The notes under the pieces: model-generated | Told to the model about the DNA's origin: nothing | Seen by the model: only the letters and a program-made list of their open reading frames with translations | Database searches by the model: none | Shown here: in pieces, positions 8,437 through 17,393 of the stretch | Layout of the letters: each line of letters begins with the position of its first letter | Numbering within the stretch: position 1 is the first letter of the stretch | Position numbers and translations under genes: made by a program | Assembly (NCBI RefSeq): GCF_016028255.1 | Contig: NZ_CP065707.1 | Coordinates: forward strand, 945,001 to 1,009,000 | Source: Streptococcus oralis | Lineage (GTDB): Bacteria > Bacillota > Bacilli > Lactobacillales > Streptococcaceae | DNA length: 64,000 bases | Reading direction: 5' to 3'

Positions 8437-8514
8437 AGCTTGAATCTTAAATCAACAGGACGAAATCATGGATTAGCAAATAAAAATCTTCTATTTCTTC
8501 TTTCACGGAAAATA

Positions 8515-8523
8515 TGGTATAAT
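8515..8523 (+). promoter_or_regulatory. Extended -10 promoter of apt
   Basis: TGGTATAAT lies 33 bp before the apt ATG; the -35 region is weak. Confidence 0.65.
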
Positions 8524-8555
8524 AGAGAGTAAAAAACTTTGAAAGAAAGAAAAAG

Positions 8556-9068
8556 ATGAATTTAAAAGATTATATCGCAACGATTGAAAATTATCCCAAG
8601 GAAGGCATCACCTTCCGTGATATCAGCCCATTGATGGCAGATGGTAATGCCTATAGTTATGCTGTTCGTGAAATCGTTCAGTATGCAACGGACAAGAAAA
8701 TCGACATGATCGTGGGACCAGAAGCCCGTGGTTTTATCGTTGGCTGTCCAGTTGCCTTTGAGTTGGGGATTGGATTTGCTCCTGTTCGTAAACCAGGGAA
8801 ATTGCCACGTGAAGTCATTTCTGCTGACTATGAGAAAGAGTACGGTATTGATACCTTGACCATGCATGCTGATGCGATTAAGCCATGCCAGCGTGTTCTC
8901 ATCGTAGATGATCTTTTGGCAACAGGTGGAACTGTCAAGGCAACGATTGAGATGATTGAAAGACTTGGTGGAGTTGTAGCCGGTTGTGCTTTCTTGATTG
9001 AGTTGGATGAGCTTAAAGGCCGTGAAACAATCGGAGATTACGATTACAAGGTACTTATGCATTATTAA
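8556..9068 (+). CDS. apt: Adenine phosphoribosyltransferase
   Basis: A 170-residue purine-salvage enzyme converting adenine and PRPP to AMP. It begins with the family [24 protein letters not shown] block, has the [13 protein letters not shown] loop, and the PRPP-binding motif [13 protein letters not shown] near residue 120. Length is standard. A GAAAGAAAG ribosome site precedes the ATG. It is monocistronic, with its own promoter and terminator. Confidence 0.96.
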   Translation: MNLKDYIATIENYPKEGITFRDISPLMADGNAYSYAVREIVQYATDKKIDMIVGPEARGFIVGCPVAFELGIGFAPVRKPGKLPREVISADYEKEYGIDTLTMHADAIKPCQRVLIVDDLLATGGTVKATIEMIERLGGVVAGCAFLIELDELKGRETIGDYDYKVLMHY

Positions 9069-9071
9069 TGA

Positions 9072-9100
9072 AAAACAGTCCTTGGGGCTGTTTTCTCTTC
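9072..9100 (+). terminator. Terminator after apt
   Basis: AAAACAGTCC / GGGCTGTTTT (one G-U pair) with a tight loop and a T-rich tail. Confidence 0.8.
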
Positions 9101-9106
9101 ATCTGC

Positions 9107-9157
9107 TATATAAACAAACTATAGCTAGTTAGAGAAAAACTATAATTGAAAACTATA
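9107..9157 (+). promoter_or_regulatory. Two MET-box-like operators upstream of metA
   Basis: The streptococcal MET-box is recalled as TATAGTTTnAAACTATA. Bases 9141-9157 match it with two mismatches and overlap the metA -35 box. Bases 9107-9123 keep the right half (CAAACTATA) exactly. Binding by a MetR/MtaR-type LysR regulator is inferred. Confidence 0.55.
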
Positions 9158-9174
9158 TCTTCTTGCAGTATAAT
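9146..9174 (+). promoter_or_regulatory. metA promoter
   Basis: TTGAAA, a 17-bp spacer and TATAAT; the -35 lies inside the MET-box-like site. The 5' UTR is about 70 nt. Confidence 0.85.
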
Positions 9175-9249
9175 AAAAGGACTAAGTGTTTGAGATTTGA
9201 CTTCAAACACATTCAATTATTTCTAAAAGAGTACAGTTAGGAGAAGGTT

Positions 9250-10194
9250 ATGCCGATTAGAATTGATAAAAAATTGCTAGCTGTTGAGATTTTACGGACA
9301 GAGAATATCTTTGTCATGGATGATCAACGTGCGGCCCACCAAGATATCCGTCCCTTGAAAATTTTGATTTTAAACCTAATGCCCAAAAAAGTGGTCACAG
9401 AGACCCAGTTGTTACGGCATTTAGCAAATACTCCTTTGCAATTGGACATAGACTTTCTCTATATGGAGAGCCACCGTTCCAAGACGACTCGTGCAGAGCA
9501 TATGGAGACTTTTTATAAAACTTTTCCTGAAGTCAAGGACGAGTATTTTGATGGGATGATTATCACAGGGGCTCCGATTGAGCATTTACCATTTGAGGAA
9601 GTGGACTATTGGGAGGAATTCAGTCAGGTGCTTGAGTGGTCCAAGACCCATGTCTATTCGACCCTTCATATCTGCTGGGGTGCCCAAGCAGGTCTTTATG
9701 CTCGCTATGGAGTTGATAAACACCAGATGGAGCAGAAATTGTCAGGCATTTACCCGCAGGATACCTTGAAAGAGGGCCATCTTCTCTTTCGTGGTTTTGA
9801 TGATAGCTATGTAGCTCCCCATTCTCGTTATACAGAAATCTATAAGGAAGAGATATTAGGAAAAACCAATCTGGAAATCCTCTCTGAGGGAGAACAAGTC
9901 GGCGTTTCTATTTTAGCCAGTCGGGATCTTCGTGAGATTTATAGTTTTGGTCATTTAGAATATGACCGTGATACTCTAGCAAAAGAGTATTTTCGTGATT
10001 GTGAGGCAGGACTTAATCCTCACATTCCAGAGAATTACTTCAAAAATGATGATGTGAATGAGAAACCGTGTCTTTGTTGGTCTTCATCAGCTGCCCTCTT
10101 TTTCAGTAATTGGGTTAACTATGCTGTCTATCAGGAAACTCCTTTTGACTGGAAAAAGGTAGAGGATGACGCAGCTTCATTTGGATATTTATAA
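9250..10194 (+). CDS. metA: Homoserine O-acyltransferase MetA
   Basis: The 314-residue first enzyme of methionine synthesis from homoserine, cytosolic. The glutamine-amidotransferase-like fold is shown by [16 protein letters not shown], with the nucleophilic Cys at residue 142, and by the [17 protein letters not shown] block near residue 55. Firmicute members often use acetyl-CoA rather than succinyl-CoA; I cannot decide from the sequence with certainty. TAGGAGAAGG precedes the ATG. The dnaD gene follows after 8 bp, so the two may be cotranscribed. Confidence 0.95.
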   Translation: MPIRIDKKLLAVEILRTENIFVMDDQRAAHQDIRPLKILILNLMPKKVVTETQLLRHLANTPLQLDIDFLYMESHRSKTTRAEHMETFYKTFPEVKDEYFDGMIITGAPIEHLPFEEVDYWEEFSQVLEWSKTHVYSTLHICWGAQAGLYARYGVDKHQMEQKLSGIYPQDTLKEGHLLFRGFDDSYVAPHSRYTEIYKEEILGKTNLEILSEGEQVGVSILASRDLREIYSFGHLEYDRDTLAKEYFRDCEAGLNPHIPENYFKNDDVNEKPCLCWSSSAALFFSNWVNYAVYQETPFDWKKVEDDAASFGYL

Positions 10195-10202
10195 GAGGAA
10201 TT

Positions 10203-10880
10203 ATGACATATTTTGACGCTTTTAAATCAGGGAACTTGGTTTTGCCAAGTGCCCTGCTCTTGCATTTTAAGGAACTCTTTCCTTCCAGTGATGATTTTCT
10301 CGTCTGGCAATTTTTTTATCTGCAAAATACATCTGCTTTGGATGAGCTATCGCCAAGCCAAATTGCAGAAACTATTGGAAAAGAACTTGCAGATGTCAAC
10401 CAATCCATTTCAAACTTGACTGAAAATGGGCTACTACAATATCGAACCATTGAACTAAATGGGGAGATTGAACTCATTTTTGATGCTAGTTTGGCTTTTG
10501 AACGCTTGGATAGCTTGTTGAACAGCCAGACTCCAGCTGCAACTGCCCCAAACCCGCAAAATCAACTCAAGGATCTGGTTGAGACATTTCAGCAGGAATT
10601 GGGACGCTTGTTAACGCCATTTGAAATCGAAGATCTTTCTAAGACTGTCAAAGAAGACGGAATTAAGGCGGATTTGATCAAGGAAGCTCTCCGAGAGGCC
10701 GTTCTCAATGGTAAACCAAACTGGAAATATATTCAGGCCATCCTTCGGAATTGGCGCCATGAAGGCATCCAGTCTGTGGCTCAGGTAGAGGTCAAACGAG
10801 CAGAGAGAGAAGCAAATAATCCTAAACAAGTTCAGGCTTCGGCTGATTTCCTTGATGCCATGAATTTGTGGCAAGAGTAG
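10203..10880 (+). CDS. dnaD: DnaD-like replication initiation protein
   Basis: A 225-residue protein with the two-domain architecture of DnaD: an N-terminal winged-helix-like oligomerisation region (residues 1-100) and a C-terminal DnaD/DnaB2 domain (about 125-200) ending in the NWKYIQAILRNWRHEGI motif. In Bacillus this protein remodels oriC DNA and supports helicase loading. Length fits the Firmicute primosomal DnaD. AAGAGGAATT is the ribosome site. Confidence 0.8.
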   Translation: MTYFDAFKSGNLVLPSALLLHFKELFPSSDDFLVWQFFYLQNTSALDELSPSQIAETIGKELADVNQSISNLTENGLLQYRTIELNGEIELIFDASLAFERLDSLLNSQTPAATAPNPQNQLKDLVETFQQELGRLLTPFEIEDLSKTVKEDGIKADLIKEALREAVLNGKPNWKYIQAILRNWRHEGIQSVAQVEVKRAEREANNPKQVQASADFLDAMNLWQE

Positions 10881-10913
10881 CCGATTGAAAAATCTTGTAA
10901 ATTAGAGTAAGAT

Positions 10914-10942
10914 TTGCAAGCTCCTTATAAATATGATAAAAT
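10914..10942 (+). promoter_or_regulatory. tpiA promoter
   Basis: TTGCAA, a 17-bp spacer ending in TGA, and TAAAAT: an extended -10 promoter 35 bp before the ATG. Confidence 0.8.
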
Positions 10943-10976
10943 AATAGAAAATAAAATGAAAAAAGAGGTATGTGAA

Positions 10977-11735
10977 ATGTCACGTAAACCATTTATCGCT
11001 GGTAACTGGAAAATGAACAAAAATCCAGAAGAAGCAAAAGCATTCGTTGAAGCCGTTGCCTCAAAACTTCCTTCATCAGACCTTGTTGAAGCAGGTATCG
11101 CAGCTCCAGCTCTTGATTTGACAACTGTTCTTGCTGCTGCTAAAGGTTCAAACCTTAAAGTTGCTGCTCAAAACTGCTACTTTGAAAATGCAGGTGCTTT
11201 CACTGGTGAAACAAGCCCACAAGTTTTGAAAGCAATCGGTACTGACTACGTTGTTATCGGTCACTCAGAACGCCGTGACTACTTCCATGAAACTGACGAA
11301 GATATCAACAAAAAAGCAAAAGCAATCTTTGCAAACGGTATGCTTCCAATCATCTGTTGTGGTGAGTCACTTGAAACTTACGAAGCTGGTAAAGCTGCTG
11401 AATTCGTAGGTGCTCAAGTATCTGTTGCATTGGCTGGATTGACAGCTGAACAAGTTGCTGCATCAGTTATCGCTTATGAGCCAATCTGGGCAATCGGTAC
11501 TGGTAAATCAGCTTCACAAGACGACGCACAAAAAATGTGTAAAGTTGTTCGTGACGTTGTAGCTGCCGACTTTGGTCAAGAAGTTGCGGACAAAGTTCGT
11601 GTTCAATATGGTGGTTCAGTTAAACCTGAAAACGTTGCTTCATACATGGCTTGCCCAGACGTTGACGGTGCCCTTGTTGGTGGTGCGTCACTTGAAGCTG
11701 AAAGCTTCTTGGCATTGCTTGATTTTGTAAAATAA
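10977..11735 (+). CDS. tpiA: Triosephosphate isomerase
   Basis: A 252-residue glycolytic enzyme interconverting dihydroxyacetone phosphate and glyceraldehyde 3-phosphate. The substrate-binding GNWKMNK, the catalytic-His block VVIGHSERR, the catalytic Glu block [12 protein letters not shown] and the phosphate-binding [10 protein letters not shown] are all intact. The start at 10977 is chosen over an upstream in-frame ATG because the family begins at this methionine and an AAAGAGG site precedes it. Codon use is that of a highly expressed gene. Confidence 0.98.
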   Translation: MSRKPFIAGNWKMNKNPEEAKAFVEAVASKLPSSDLVEAGIAAPALDLTTVLAAAKGSNLKVAAQNCYFENAGAFTGETSPQVLKAIGTDYVVIGHSERRDYFHETDEDINKKAKAIFANGMLPIICCGESLETYEAGKAAEFVGAQVSVALAGLTAEQVAASVIAYEPIWAIGTGKSASQDDAQKMCKVVRDVVAADFGQEVADKVRVQYGGSVKPENVASYMACPDVDGALVGGASLEAESFLALLDFVK

Positions 11736-11748
11736 TCTAGTTTTTTCC

Positions 11749-11800
11749 AGACAGACAGTCAAAAGTACCAGGTGACTTTGACTGCCTGTCTTGTTTTTAC
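11749..11800 (+). terminator. Strong terminator after tpiA
   Basis: AGACAG and CAGTCAAA pair with CTTTGACTG and CTGTCT across an A/C mismatch, followed by TGTTTTT. The next 110 bp before the ABC gene show no clear promoter. Confidence 0.85.
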
Positions 11801-11913
11801 TTGGAGTATTCTTGTGAAAGAGGAATTTTTCCGACTAGGGAAGTTCCTTAGGGAAGGAAAGGCGTGCGGATGCGCGCTCTTTTCTGTATCAAAAGGTTAT
11901 GAAAGGGGGAGTT

Positions 11914-13650
11914 ATGCTCTATATTTGGTCTTATTTGAAAAAATATCCCAAGTGGTTATTCTTGGATTTCTTTGGAGCTATTTTCTTTGTTATCGTCAAT
12001 CTTGGACTGCCAACTGTTCTGGCTCGGATGATTGATGAAGGTGTGAATAAAGGGAATGAACAGCAATTGTATATTTGGGCCGCAATCATGCTGATGATTA
12101 TCCTATGTGGAACCTTGGGGCGTATAGTCTTAGCCTACGCTGCTAGTAAGCTAACGACCAATATGGTCAAGGATATGAGAGATGATCTCTATGCCAAATT
12201 ACAAGAGTATTCTCATCATGAATATGAAAAGATAGGAGTATCTTCACTGGTTACTCGTATTACCAGTGATGCCTTTGTTCTTATGCAGTTTGCAGAACAG
12301 ACCTTAAAACTGGGTGTCATCACTCCCATGATGATGCTGTCTAGTATTTTAATGATCTTTTTGACCAGCCCGTCATTAGCTTGGATAGTGGCTTTTGCAG
12401 TACCTTTCTTAGCCGTGGTGGTCATTTATGTAGCGGTCAAGACTCGACCATTATCAGAGAAACAGCAGGCTACCTTAGATAAGATAAATCAATATGCTCG
12501 TGAAAATCTAATGGGACTCCGTGTCATTCGTGCCTTTGCTCGTGAGGAGTTTCAAGAGGAACGCTTTGCAGGACAAAATGCGGTCTATGCAGCTAATTCC
12601 AATCGTCTGTTTAAACTAACCGGTCTGACAGAACCCTTGTTTGTTCAGATTATCATTGCCATGATTGTGGCTATTGTCTGGTTCGCTCTGGATCCTGTCA
12701 AACAGGGTAGTTTGCAAATTGGGGATCTAGTAGCCTTTATCGAATATAGTTTCCACGCTCTCTTGTCCTTCCTTTTCCTATCCAATCTCTTCACCATGTA
12801 CCCTCGTACAGCCGTTTCGAGTGAACGTTTGAAAGAAGTCATGGATATGCCGATTTCTATTGATCCAAATGAAGGAGGCGTTAGAGAGACAGCAACCCAC
12901 GGCTATTTGGAATTTGAAAATGTCACCTTTGCCTATCCCGGTGAGACGGAAAATCCTGTTTTGCACAACATTTCTTTCAGCGCTAAACCAGGTGAAACCA
13001 TTGCCTTTATCGGATCGACCGGATCTGGTAAATCCTCTCTTGTGCAATTGATTCCTCGTTTTTACGATGTCACGCTTGGGAAAATCAAAGTTGATGGTAT
13101 CGATGTGAGAGATTATCGCCTCAAGTCTCTCCGTCAAAAGATTGGATTTATCCCGCAGAAGGCCTTGCTCTTTACAGGAACTATCGCTGAGAATATTCGC
13201 TATGGGAAGGAAGATGCTAGTCACAAAGATTTACATCAGGCAGCGGACGTGGCGCAAGCCAAAGATTTTATCGAAAGCCGAGAAGAAGGCTTTGCGACCC
13301 ATCTAGCTGAAGGCGGAAGCAACCTTTCTGGAGGACAGAAACAACGCCTCTCAATTGCCCGAGCGGTTATAAAGAATCCGGATATCTATATTTTTGACGA
13401 TTCCTTCTCAGCCTTGGATTATCGCACGGATGCTATTTTACGCCGTCGTCTCAAGGAAGTAACACAGAATGCTACAGTTTTAATTGTCGCTCAACGTGTC
13501 GGAACCATCATGGATGCGGACCAGATTATCGTTCTTGATAAAGGGGAAATCGTGGGTCGCGGTCGACATGAGGAATTGATGGAAACCAATGATATCTATC
13601 GTGAGATTGCTGAGTCGCAGTTGAAAAATGCATCGCTAACAGAAGAATAG
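11914..13650 (+). CDS. ABC exporter half-transporter with degenerate ATP site
   Basis: A 578-residue half-transporter: six membrane helices (residues 1-300) and one ATPase domain (from about 335). Walker A is GSTGSGKSS, the signature is LSGGQ, but the Walker B end reads IFDDSFSALD, so the catalytic Glu is Asp. This is the usual pattern of the degenerate-site partner in heterodimeric exporters (BmrC, LmrC, EfrA, PatA types). The start at 11914 is used because GGGGGA lies just upstream. The partner gene starts 8 bp downstream. Likely a drug or lipid exporter; substrate unknown. Confidence 0.88.
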   Translation: MLYIWSYLKKYPKWLFLDFFGAIFFVIVNLGLPTVLARMIDEGVNKGNEQQLYIWAAIMLMIILCGTLGRIVLAYAASKLTTNMVKDMRDDLYAKLQEYSHHEYEKIGVSSLVTRITSDAFVLMQFAEQTLKLGVITPMMMLSSILMIFLTSPSLAWIVAFAVPFLAVVVIYVAVKTRPLSEKQQATLDKINQYARENLMGLRVIRAFAREEFQEERFAGQNAVYAANSNRLFKLTGLTEPLFVQIIIAMIVAIVWFALDPVKQGSLQIGDLVAFIEYSFHALLSFLFLSNLFTMYPRTAVSSERLKEVMDMPISIDPNEGGVRETATHGYLEFENVTFAYPGETENPVLHNISFSAKPGETIAFIGSTGSGKSSLVQLIPRFYDVTLGKIKVDGIDVRDYRLKSLRQKIGFIPQKALLFTGTIAENIRYGKEDASHKDLHQAADVAQAKDFIESREEGFATHLAEGGSNLSGGQKQRLSIARAVIKNPDIYIFDDSFSALDYRTDAILRRRLKEVTQNATVLIVAQRVGTIMDADQIIVLDKGEIVGRGRHEELMETNDIYREIAESQLKNASLTEE

Positions 13651-13658
13651 GAGGAAAT

Positions 13659-15440
13659 ATGAAAACACAATCTAGTTTGGCTCGTTTGTGGAGCTATTTG
13701 AAAGCCTACCGTTTTTCTGTCTTTTTTGCAGTCTTTCTAAAAGTTTTGAGTGTGGTCATGAGTGTCTTGGAGCCTTTTGTCTTGGGGCTGGCCATTACGG
13801 AGTTGACAAAAAACCTCTTAGATATGGCTAAGGGCCTTTCAGGTGCTAGTATCAATACTGGCTACATCGGAACGGTTTTAATCATTTACCTCTTTAGAGG
13901 TCTCTTGTATGAACTTGGGTCTTATTATTCCAACTATTTCATGACTAATGCGGTCCAGTCCATGACCCAAGATCTGCGAAATGAAATGACTGAAAAAATC
14001 AATCGTATCCCTGTATCTTTCTTTGACAAACACCAATTTGGTGATTTATTGGGACGCTTTACCAGTGACGTTGAGACAGTATCCAACGCTCTTCAACAGT
14101 CTTTTCTCCAAATTGTCAATGCCGTTTTGACGATTGTCCTCGTGATGGGAATGGTTTTATACTTGAACTTCCAACTGGCCCTTGTAGTGATTCTATCCAT
14201 CCCAGTGACTTATTTCGGTGCCAGAAGTATCTTGAAACGTTCTCAGCCTTATTTTAAAGAACAGGCGGCTATTTTAGGACGGATGAATGGCTATGTGCAG
14301 GAAAATCTTACAGGTTTTAATGTTTTGAAACTCTATGGTCGTGAGGAAACTTCTCATAAAGAGTTTTCTGAGATTACGGACGACCTCCAACGTGTTGGCT
14401 TTAAAGCTAGCTTTATCTCTGGACTCATGATGCCAGCCCTTCATGTCGTATCAGACTTGACCTATCTGATCGTTGCAGTTCTTGGTGGTTTGCAGGTTAT
14501 TGCAGGTCGTTTGACAGTAGGGAATATGCAGGCTTTTGTTCAGTATGTCTGGCAGGTTAGCCAGCCTATCCAAAACATCACACAACTTGCGGGTCAAATG
14601 CAAAGTGCCAAGTCTTCGTTAGACCGCATCTTCGATATCTTAGATGAGACAGAGGAAGTCAAGGGAGAAGAACTCGAAATCCTTGAACCCTTAACAGGTC
14701 AGGTGACCTTCCAACATGTTGACTTCCAGTATGTTGAAAACAAACCATTGATTCGAGACTTTAATCTAGAAGTTCAACCGGGAGAGATGGTGGCGATTGT
14801 TGGTCCTACTGGAGCTGGTAAGACGACCTTGATCAATCTACTCATGCGTTTTTATGATGTTACAGCAGGTGCAATCTTGGTTGACGGCCAGGATATTCGC
14901 CAGTTGTCACGACAAGACTACCGCCGTCAGTTTGGGATGGTCTTGCAGGATGCTTGGCTCTATGAAGGGACTATCAAAGAAAATCTACGTTTTGGAAATC
15001 TTGACGCCAGTGATGAAGAAATAATAGAAGCTGCCAAAGCAGCAAATGTAGACCACTTTATTCGAACTCTTCCTGGTGGTTACAACATGGAGATGAATCA
15101 AGAGTCCAGTAATATTTCCCTTGGGCAAAAACAACTCTTGACCATCGCGCGTGCTCTCCTAGCCAATCCTAAAATTCTCATTCTGGATGAAGCGACTTCC
15201 TCAGTTGATACCCGTTTGGAACTCTTGATTCAAAAAGCTATGAAACGCTTGATGAAGGGAAGAACCAGCTTTGTCATCGCCCATCGTCTTTCGACCATTC
15301 AAGAAGCGGACAAAATTCTCGTTCTTAAGGATGGACAGATTATTGAGCAGGGAAACCATGAAAGCTTGCTCCAAGCAAAAGGCTTTTATTATAATCTTTA
15401 TCAAAGCCAATTTTCGAGCAAATCTGATCAAGTCAGCTAA
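13659..15440 (+). CDS. ABC exporter half-transporter, catalytic partner
   Basis: A 593-residue half-transporter with six membrane helices and an ATPase domain from about residue 345. Walker A is GPTGAGKTT and Walker B LILDEATSSVD is canonical, but the signature is ISLGQ instead of LSGGQ. Paired with the upstream subunit this gives one full site (this Walker A/B plus the partner's LSGGQ) and one degenerate site, as known for BmrCD/LmrCD/EfrAB-type heterodimers. AGGAGG is the ribosome site. The two genes form an operon. Confidence 0.9.
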   Translation: MKTQSSLARLWSYLKAYRFSVFFAVFLKVLSVVMSVLEPFVLGLAITELTKNLLDMAKGLSGASINTGYIGTVLIIYLFRGLLYELGSYYSNYFMTNAVQSMTQDLRNEMTEKINRIPVSFFDKHQFGDLLGRFTSDVETVSNALQQSFLQIVNAVLTIVLVMGMVLYLNFQLALVVILSIPVTYFGARSILKRSQPYFKEQAAILGRMNGYVQENLTGFNVLKLYGREETSHKEFSEITDDLQRVGFKASFISGLMMPALHVVSDLTYLIVAVLGGLQVIAGRLTVGNMQAFVQYVWQVSQPIQNITQLAGQMQSAKSSLDRIFDILDETEEVKGEELEILEPLTGQVTFQHVDFQYVENKPLIRDFNLEVQPGEMVAIVGPTGAGKTTLINLLMRFYDVTAGAILVDGQDIRQLSRQDYRRQFGMVLQDAWLYEGTIKENLRFGNLDASDEEIIEAAKAANVDHFIRTLPGGYNMEMNQESSNISLGQKQLLTIARALLANPKILILDEATSSVDTRLELLIQKAMKRLMKGRTSFVIAHRLSTIQEADKILVLKDGQIIEQGNHESLLQAKGFYYNLYQSQFSSKSDQVS

Positions 15441-15507
15441 TAAAATAAAGCTAAATTTTTCTTAAATTATCAGTCAATTACAACTTTTTTAATATGAGTT
15501 AATTTCC

Positions 15508-15536
15508 TTGCTTTTGTATACCAGGAGTAGTATACT
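15508..15536 (+). promoter_or_regulatory. dpr promoter with embedded inverted repeat
   Basis: TTGCTT, 17 bp, TATACT. GTATAC occurs twice (15516-15521, 15530-15535), itself palindromic, with the second copy covering the -10. This could be an operator; it is not a PerR box. Confidence 0.7.
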
Positions 15537-15588
15537 TAGGTAGTAATCAATAAATTGGTTACAAAAATAATATTACGAGGTGAGAAAA

Positions 15589-16107
15589 ATGGTTGAATTG
15601 AAAAAAGATGCATTAAAAGACGTAACAACATTATCTAAAACAGCGCCAGTAGCATTGGCAAAAACAAAGGAAGTATTGAACCAAGCAGTAGCGGACTTGT
15701 ATGTGGCTCACATTGCCCTTCACCAAGTTCATTGGTATATGCGTGGCCGTGGCTTCCTGGTATGGCATCCAAAAATGGATGAATATATGGACAGTCTTGA
15801 TGGCTATCTTGACGAAATCAGCGAACGTTTGATTACTCTTGGTGGCAAACCTTACTCAACTTTGACAGAGTTCCTTCAACACAGTGAAATTGAAGAAGAA
15901 GAAGGAGAATTCCGTAACGTTGAAGAAAGCTTGGAACGTGTTCTAGCGATTTATCGCTACCTCATCGCTCTTTTCCAAAAAGCTTTGGATGTGACTGATG
16001 AAGAAGGCGATGATGTTACAAACGATATCTTTGTTGGTGCTAAGGCTGAACTTGAGAAAACCGTTTGGATGCTTGCAGCAGAACTTGGACAAGCTCCTGG
16101 TTTGTAA
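15589..16107 (+). CDS. dpr: Dps-like peroxide resistance protein Dpr
   Basis: A 172-residue ferritin-like dodecamer subunit that oxidises and stores iron, protecting catalase-negative streptococci from peroxide. The ferroxidase ligands are visible in [11 protein letters not shown] and in the [19 protein letters not shown] helix. The ATG at 15589 is preferred over one at 15580 because GAGGTGAG precedes it properly. It is monocistronic with its own promoter and terminator. Confidence 0.95.
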   Translation: MVELKKDALKDVTTLSKTAPVALAKTKEVLNQAVADLYVAHIALHQVHWYMRGRGFLVWHPKMDEYMDSLDGYLDEISERLITLGGKPYSTLTEFLQHSEIEEEEGEFRNVEESLERVLAIYRYLIALFQKALDVTDEEGDDVTNDIFVGAKAELEKTVWMLAAELGQAPGL

Positions 16108-16175
16108 AATATAGTTGCTACCCCTTTTATCATGAGGTGCCTGATAAGTGCCCATGACCAATCATCTTTTAAAAG

Positions 16176-16209
16176 TCATGTAACTATAAACAGTTGCATG
16201 ATTTTTTTG
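16176..16209 (+). terminator. Terminator after dpr
   Basis: TCATGTAACT pairs with AGTTGCATGA (one G-U pair), followed by seven T residues. Confidence 0.88.
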
Positions 16210-16229
16210 TTTGCTGGACTTAGGACACA

Positions 16230-16258
16230 TTGTCAAAAGTAGGATTTTACGGTATAAT
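16230..16258 (+). promoter_or_regulatory. Promoter of phnA-like gene
   Basis: TTGTCA, 17 bp and TATAAT, about 58 bp before the ATG. Confidence 0.82.
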
Positions 16259-16316
16259 AGTTGCTGTTCAATAACATATGAATTTTAAAGAATAATTGTT
16301 AGTTTAAGGAGGACTT

Positions 16317-16655
16317 ATGAACAACTTACCAAATTGCCCAAAATGTAATTCAGAATATGTCTACGAAGATGGAAGTCTCTTGGTCTGCCCAGAGTGTGCC
16401 TATGAATGGAATCCTGCTGAAGTTGCAGAAGTAGAAGAAGGTGTTGTTGCTATCGATGCTAATGGAAATAAATTGGCTGATGGTGATACTGTAACCCTCA
16501 TCAAGGATTTGAAAGTAAAAGGAGCACCTAAGGATTTGAAACAAGGAACTCGTGTCAAAAATATTCGTATCGTAGAAGGTGACCACAACATCGACTGCAA
16601 GATTGATGGTTTTGGAGCTATGAAACTCAAGTCAGAATTTGTTAAGAAAATCTAG
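16317..16655 (+). CDS. PhnA/YjdM-like zinc-ribbon protein
   Basis: A 112-residue cytosolic protein with an N-terminal zinc ribbon (CPKC and CPEC pairs at about residues 7-26) and a C-terminal KOW-like beta domain containing [15 protein letters not shown]. It belongs to the PhnA/YjdM family, whose old alkylphosphonate-utilisation label is not supported by a known pathway here. TAAGGAGG is the ribosome site. A membrane protein gene follows 2 bp after the stop. Confidence 0.88.
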   Translation: MNNLPNCPKCNSEYVYEDGSLLVCPECAYEWNPAEVAEVEEGVVAIDANGNKLADGDTVTLIKDLKVKGAPKDLKQGTRVKNIRIVEGDHNIDCKIDGFGAMKLKSEFVKKI

Positions 16656-16657
16656 CC

Positions 16658-17281
16658 ATGAAACTGAATTATAAATTTATCTTTTATAGTCGTGTGCTCT
16701 TGTTTTTAGCGGCATTTACAGGGGTTTATTTAGAAATTACCAAGCACGGTGGCTTTGGTATGCTCCTTTACTACACAGTGTTGTCCAATCTTTTGGTAAC
16801 GATTTTCACGGGCTATCTGCTCCGTGTGATGAGCCGTTCAGGTGAAAATTGGCAACGTCTGACCTTGCTTCGTCTCAAGGGTGGTGTTACCATGAGTATC
16901 ATGATTACCTGTGTGATTTACCATTTTATGCTTGCTCCGATCGCGACAGACTTTTACCGTGTGGAAAATTTCCTTTGCCACTATATCGTTCCACTCTGGT
17001 TTTTAGCCGATACCCTCTTCTTCGATAAACAGGGTCAATACAAGATCTGGGATCCAGTCTTGTGGACCATATTGCCCTTGGTTTATATGATTTTTGCCTT
17101 GTTCAATGGCTTGGTCTTAAAACTCAATATTCCGAATTCCAAGGACAATCCCTTCCCATATTTCTTTTTAAATGTGAACAAGGGTTGGGACGTGGTCATC
17201 AAATGGTGTTTGATCATTTTTGCGGCGTATATGGTTGCAGGATTTATCTTCTATCTGATCAAGCAAATCAAGCGAAAATAG
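16658..17281 (+). CDS. Pr6Pr family membrane protein
   Basis: A 207-residue integral membrane protein with about six hydrophobic helices and the family pattern GFGMLLYYTVLSNLL and VIYHFMLAP...HYIVPLWFLADTLFF. The Pr6Pr/FAR-17a-like family has no established bacterial role. It begins 2 bp after the PhnA-like stop without its own clear ribosome site, so translational coupling is likely. Family call is fairly sure; function is unknown. Confidence 0.8.
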   Translation: MKLNYKFIFYSRVLLFLAAFTGVYLEITKHGGFGMLLYYTVLSNLLVTIFTGYLLRVMSRSGENWQRLTLLRLKGGVTMSIMITCVIYHFMLAPIATDFYRVENFLCHYIVPLWFLADTLFFDKQGQYKIWDPVLWTILPLVYMIFALFNGLVLKLNIPNSKDNPFPYFFLNVNKGWDVVIKWCLIIFAAYMVAGFIFYLIKQIKRK

Positions 17282-17393
17282 TCTTCCTATTAGGAAAGTT
17301 AGGACGGAGTCTCTAGTTCAATCGGGCTCCTTCTTTTCTTGCCATCTTCCTTTTAAAAGGATCAACAGTGAGAAATATACAGAAAGAAAATTC

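Noticed and set aside
8562..9062. 166-codon minus-strand frame opposite apt
   Set aside because: It is a shadow of a complete apt gene and has an unlikely composition.
11772..12035. 87-codon frame over the tpiA terminator and the ABC gene start
   Set aside because: It begins inside the terminator hairpin and runs into the ABC gene in another frame; no ribosome site.
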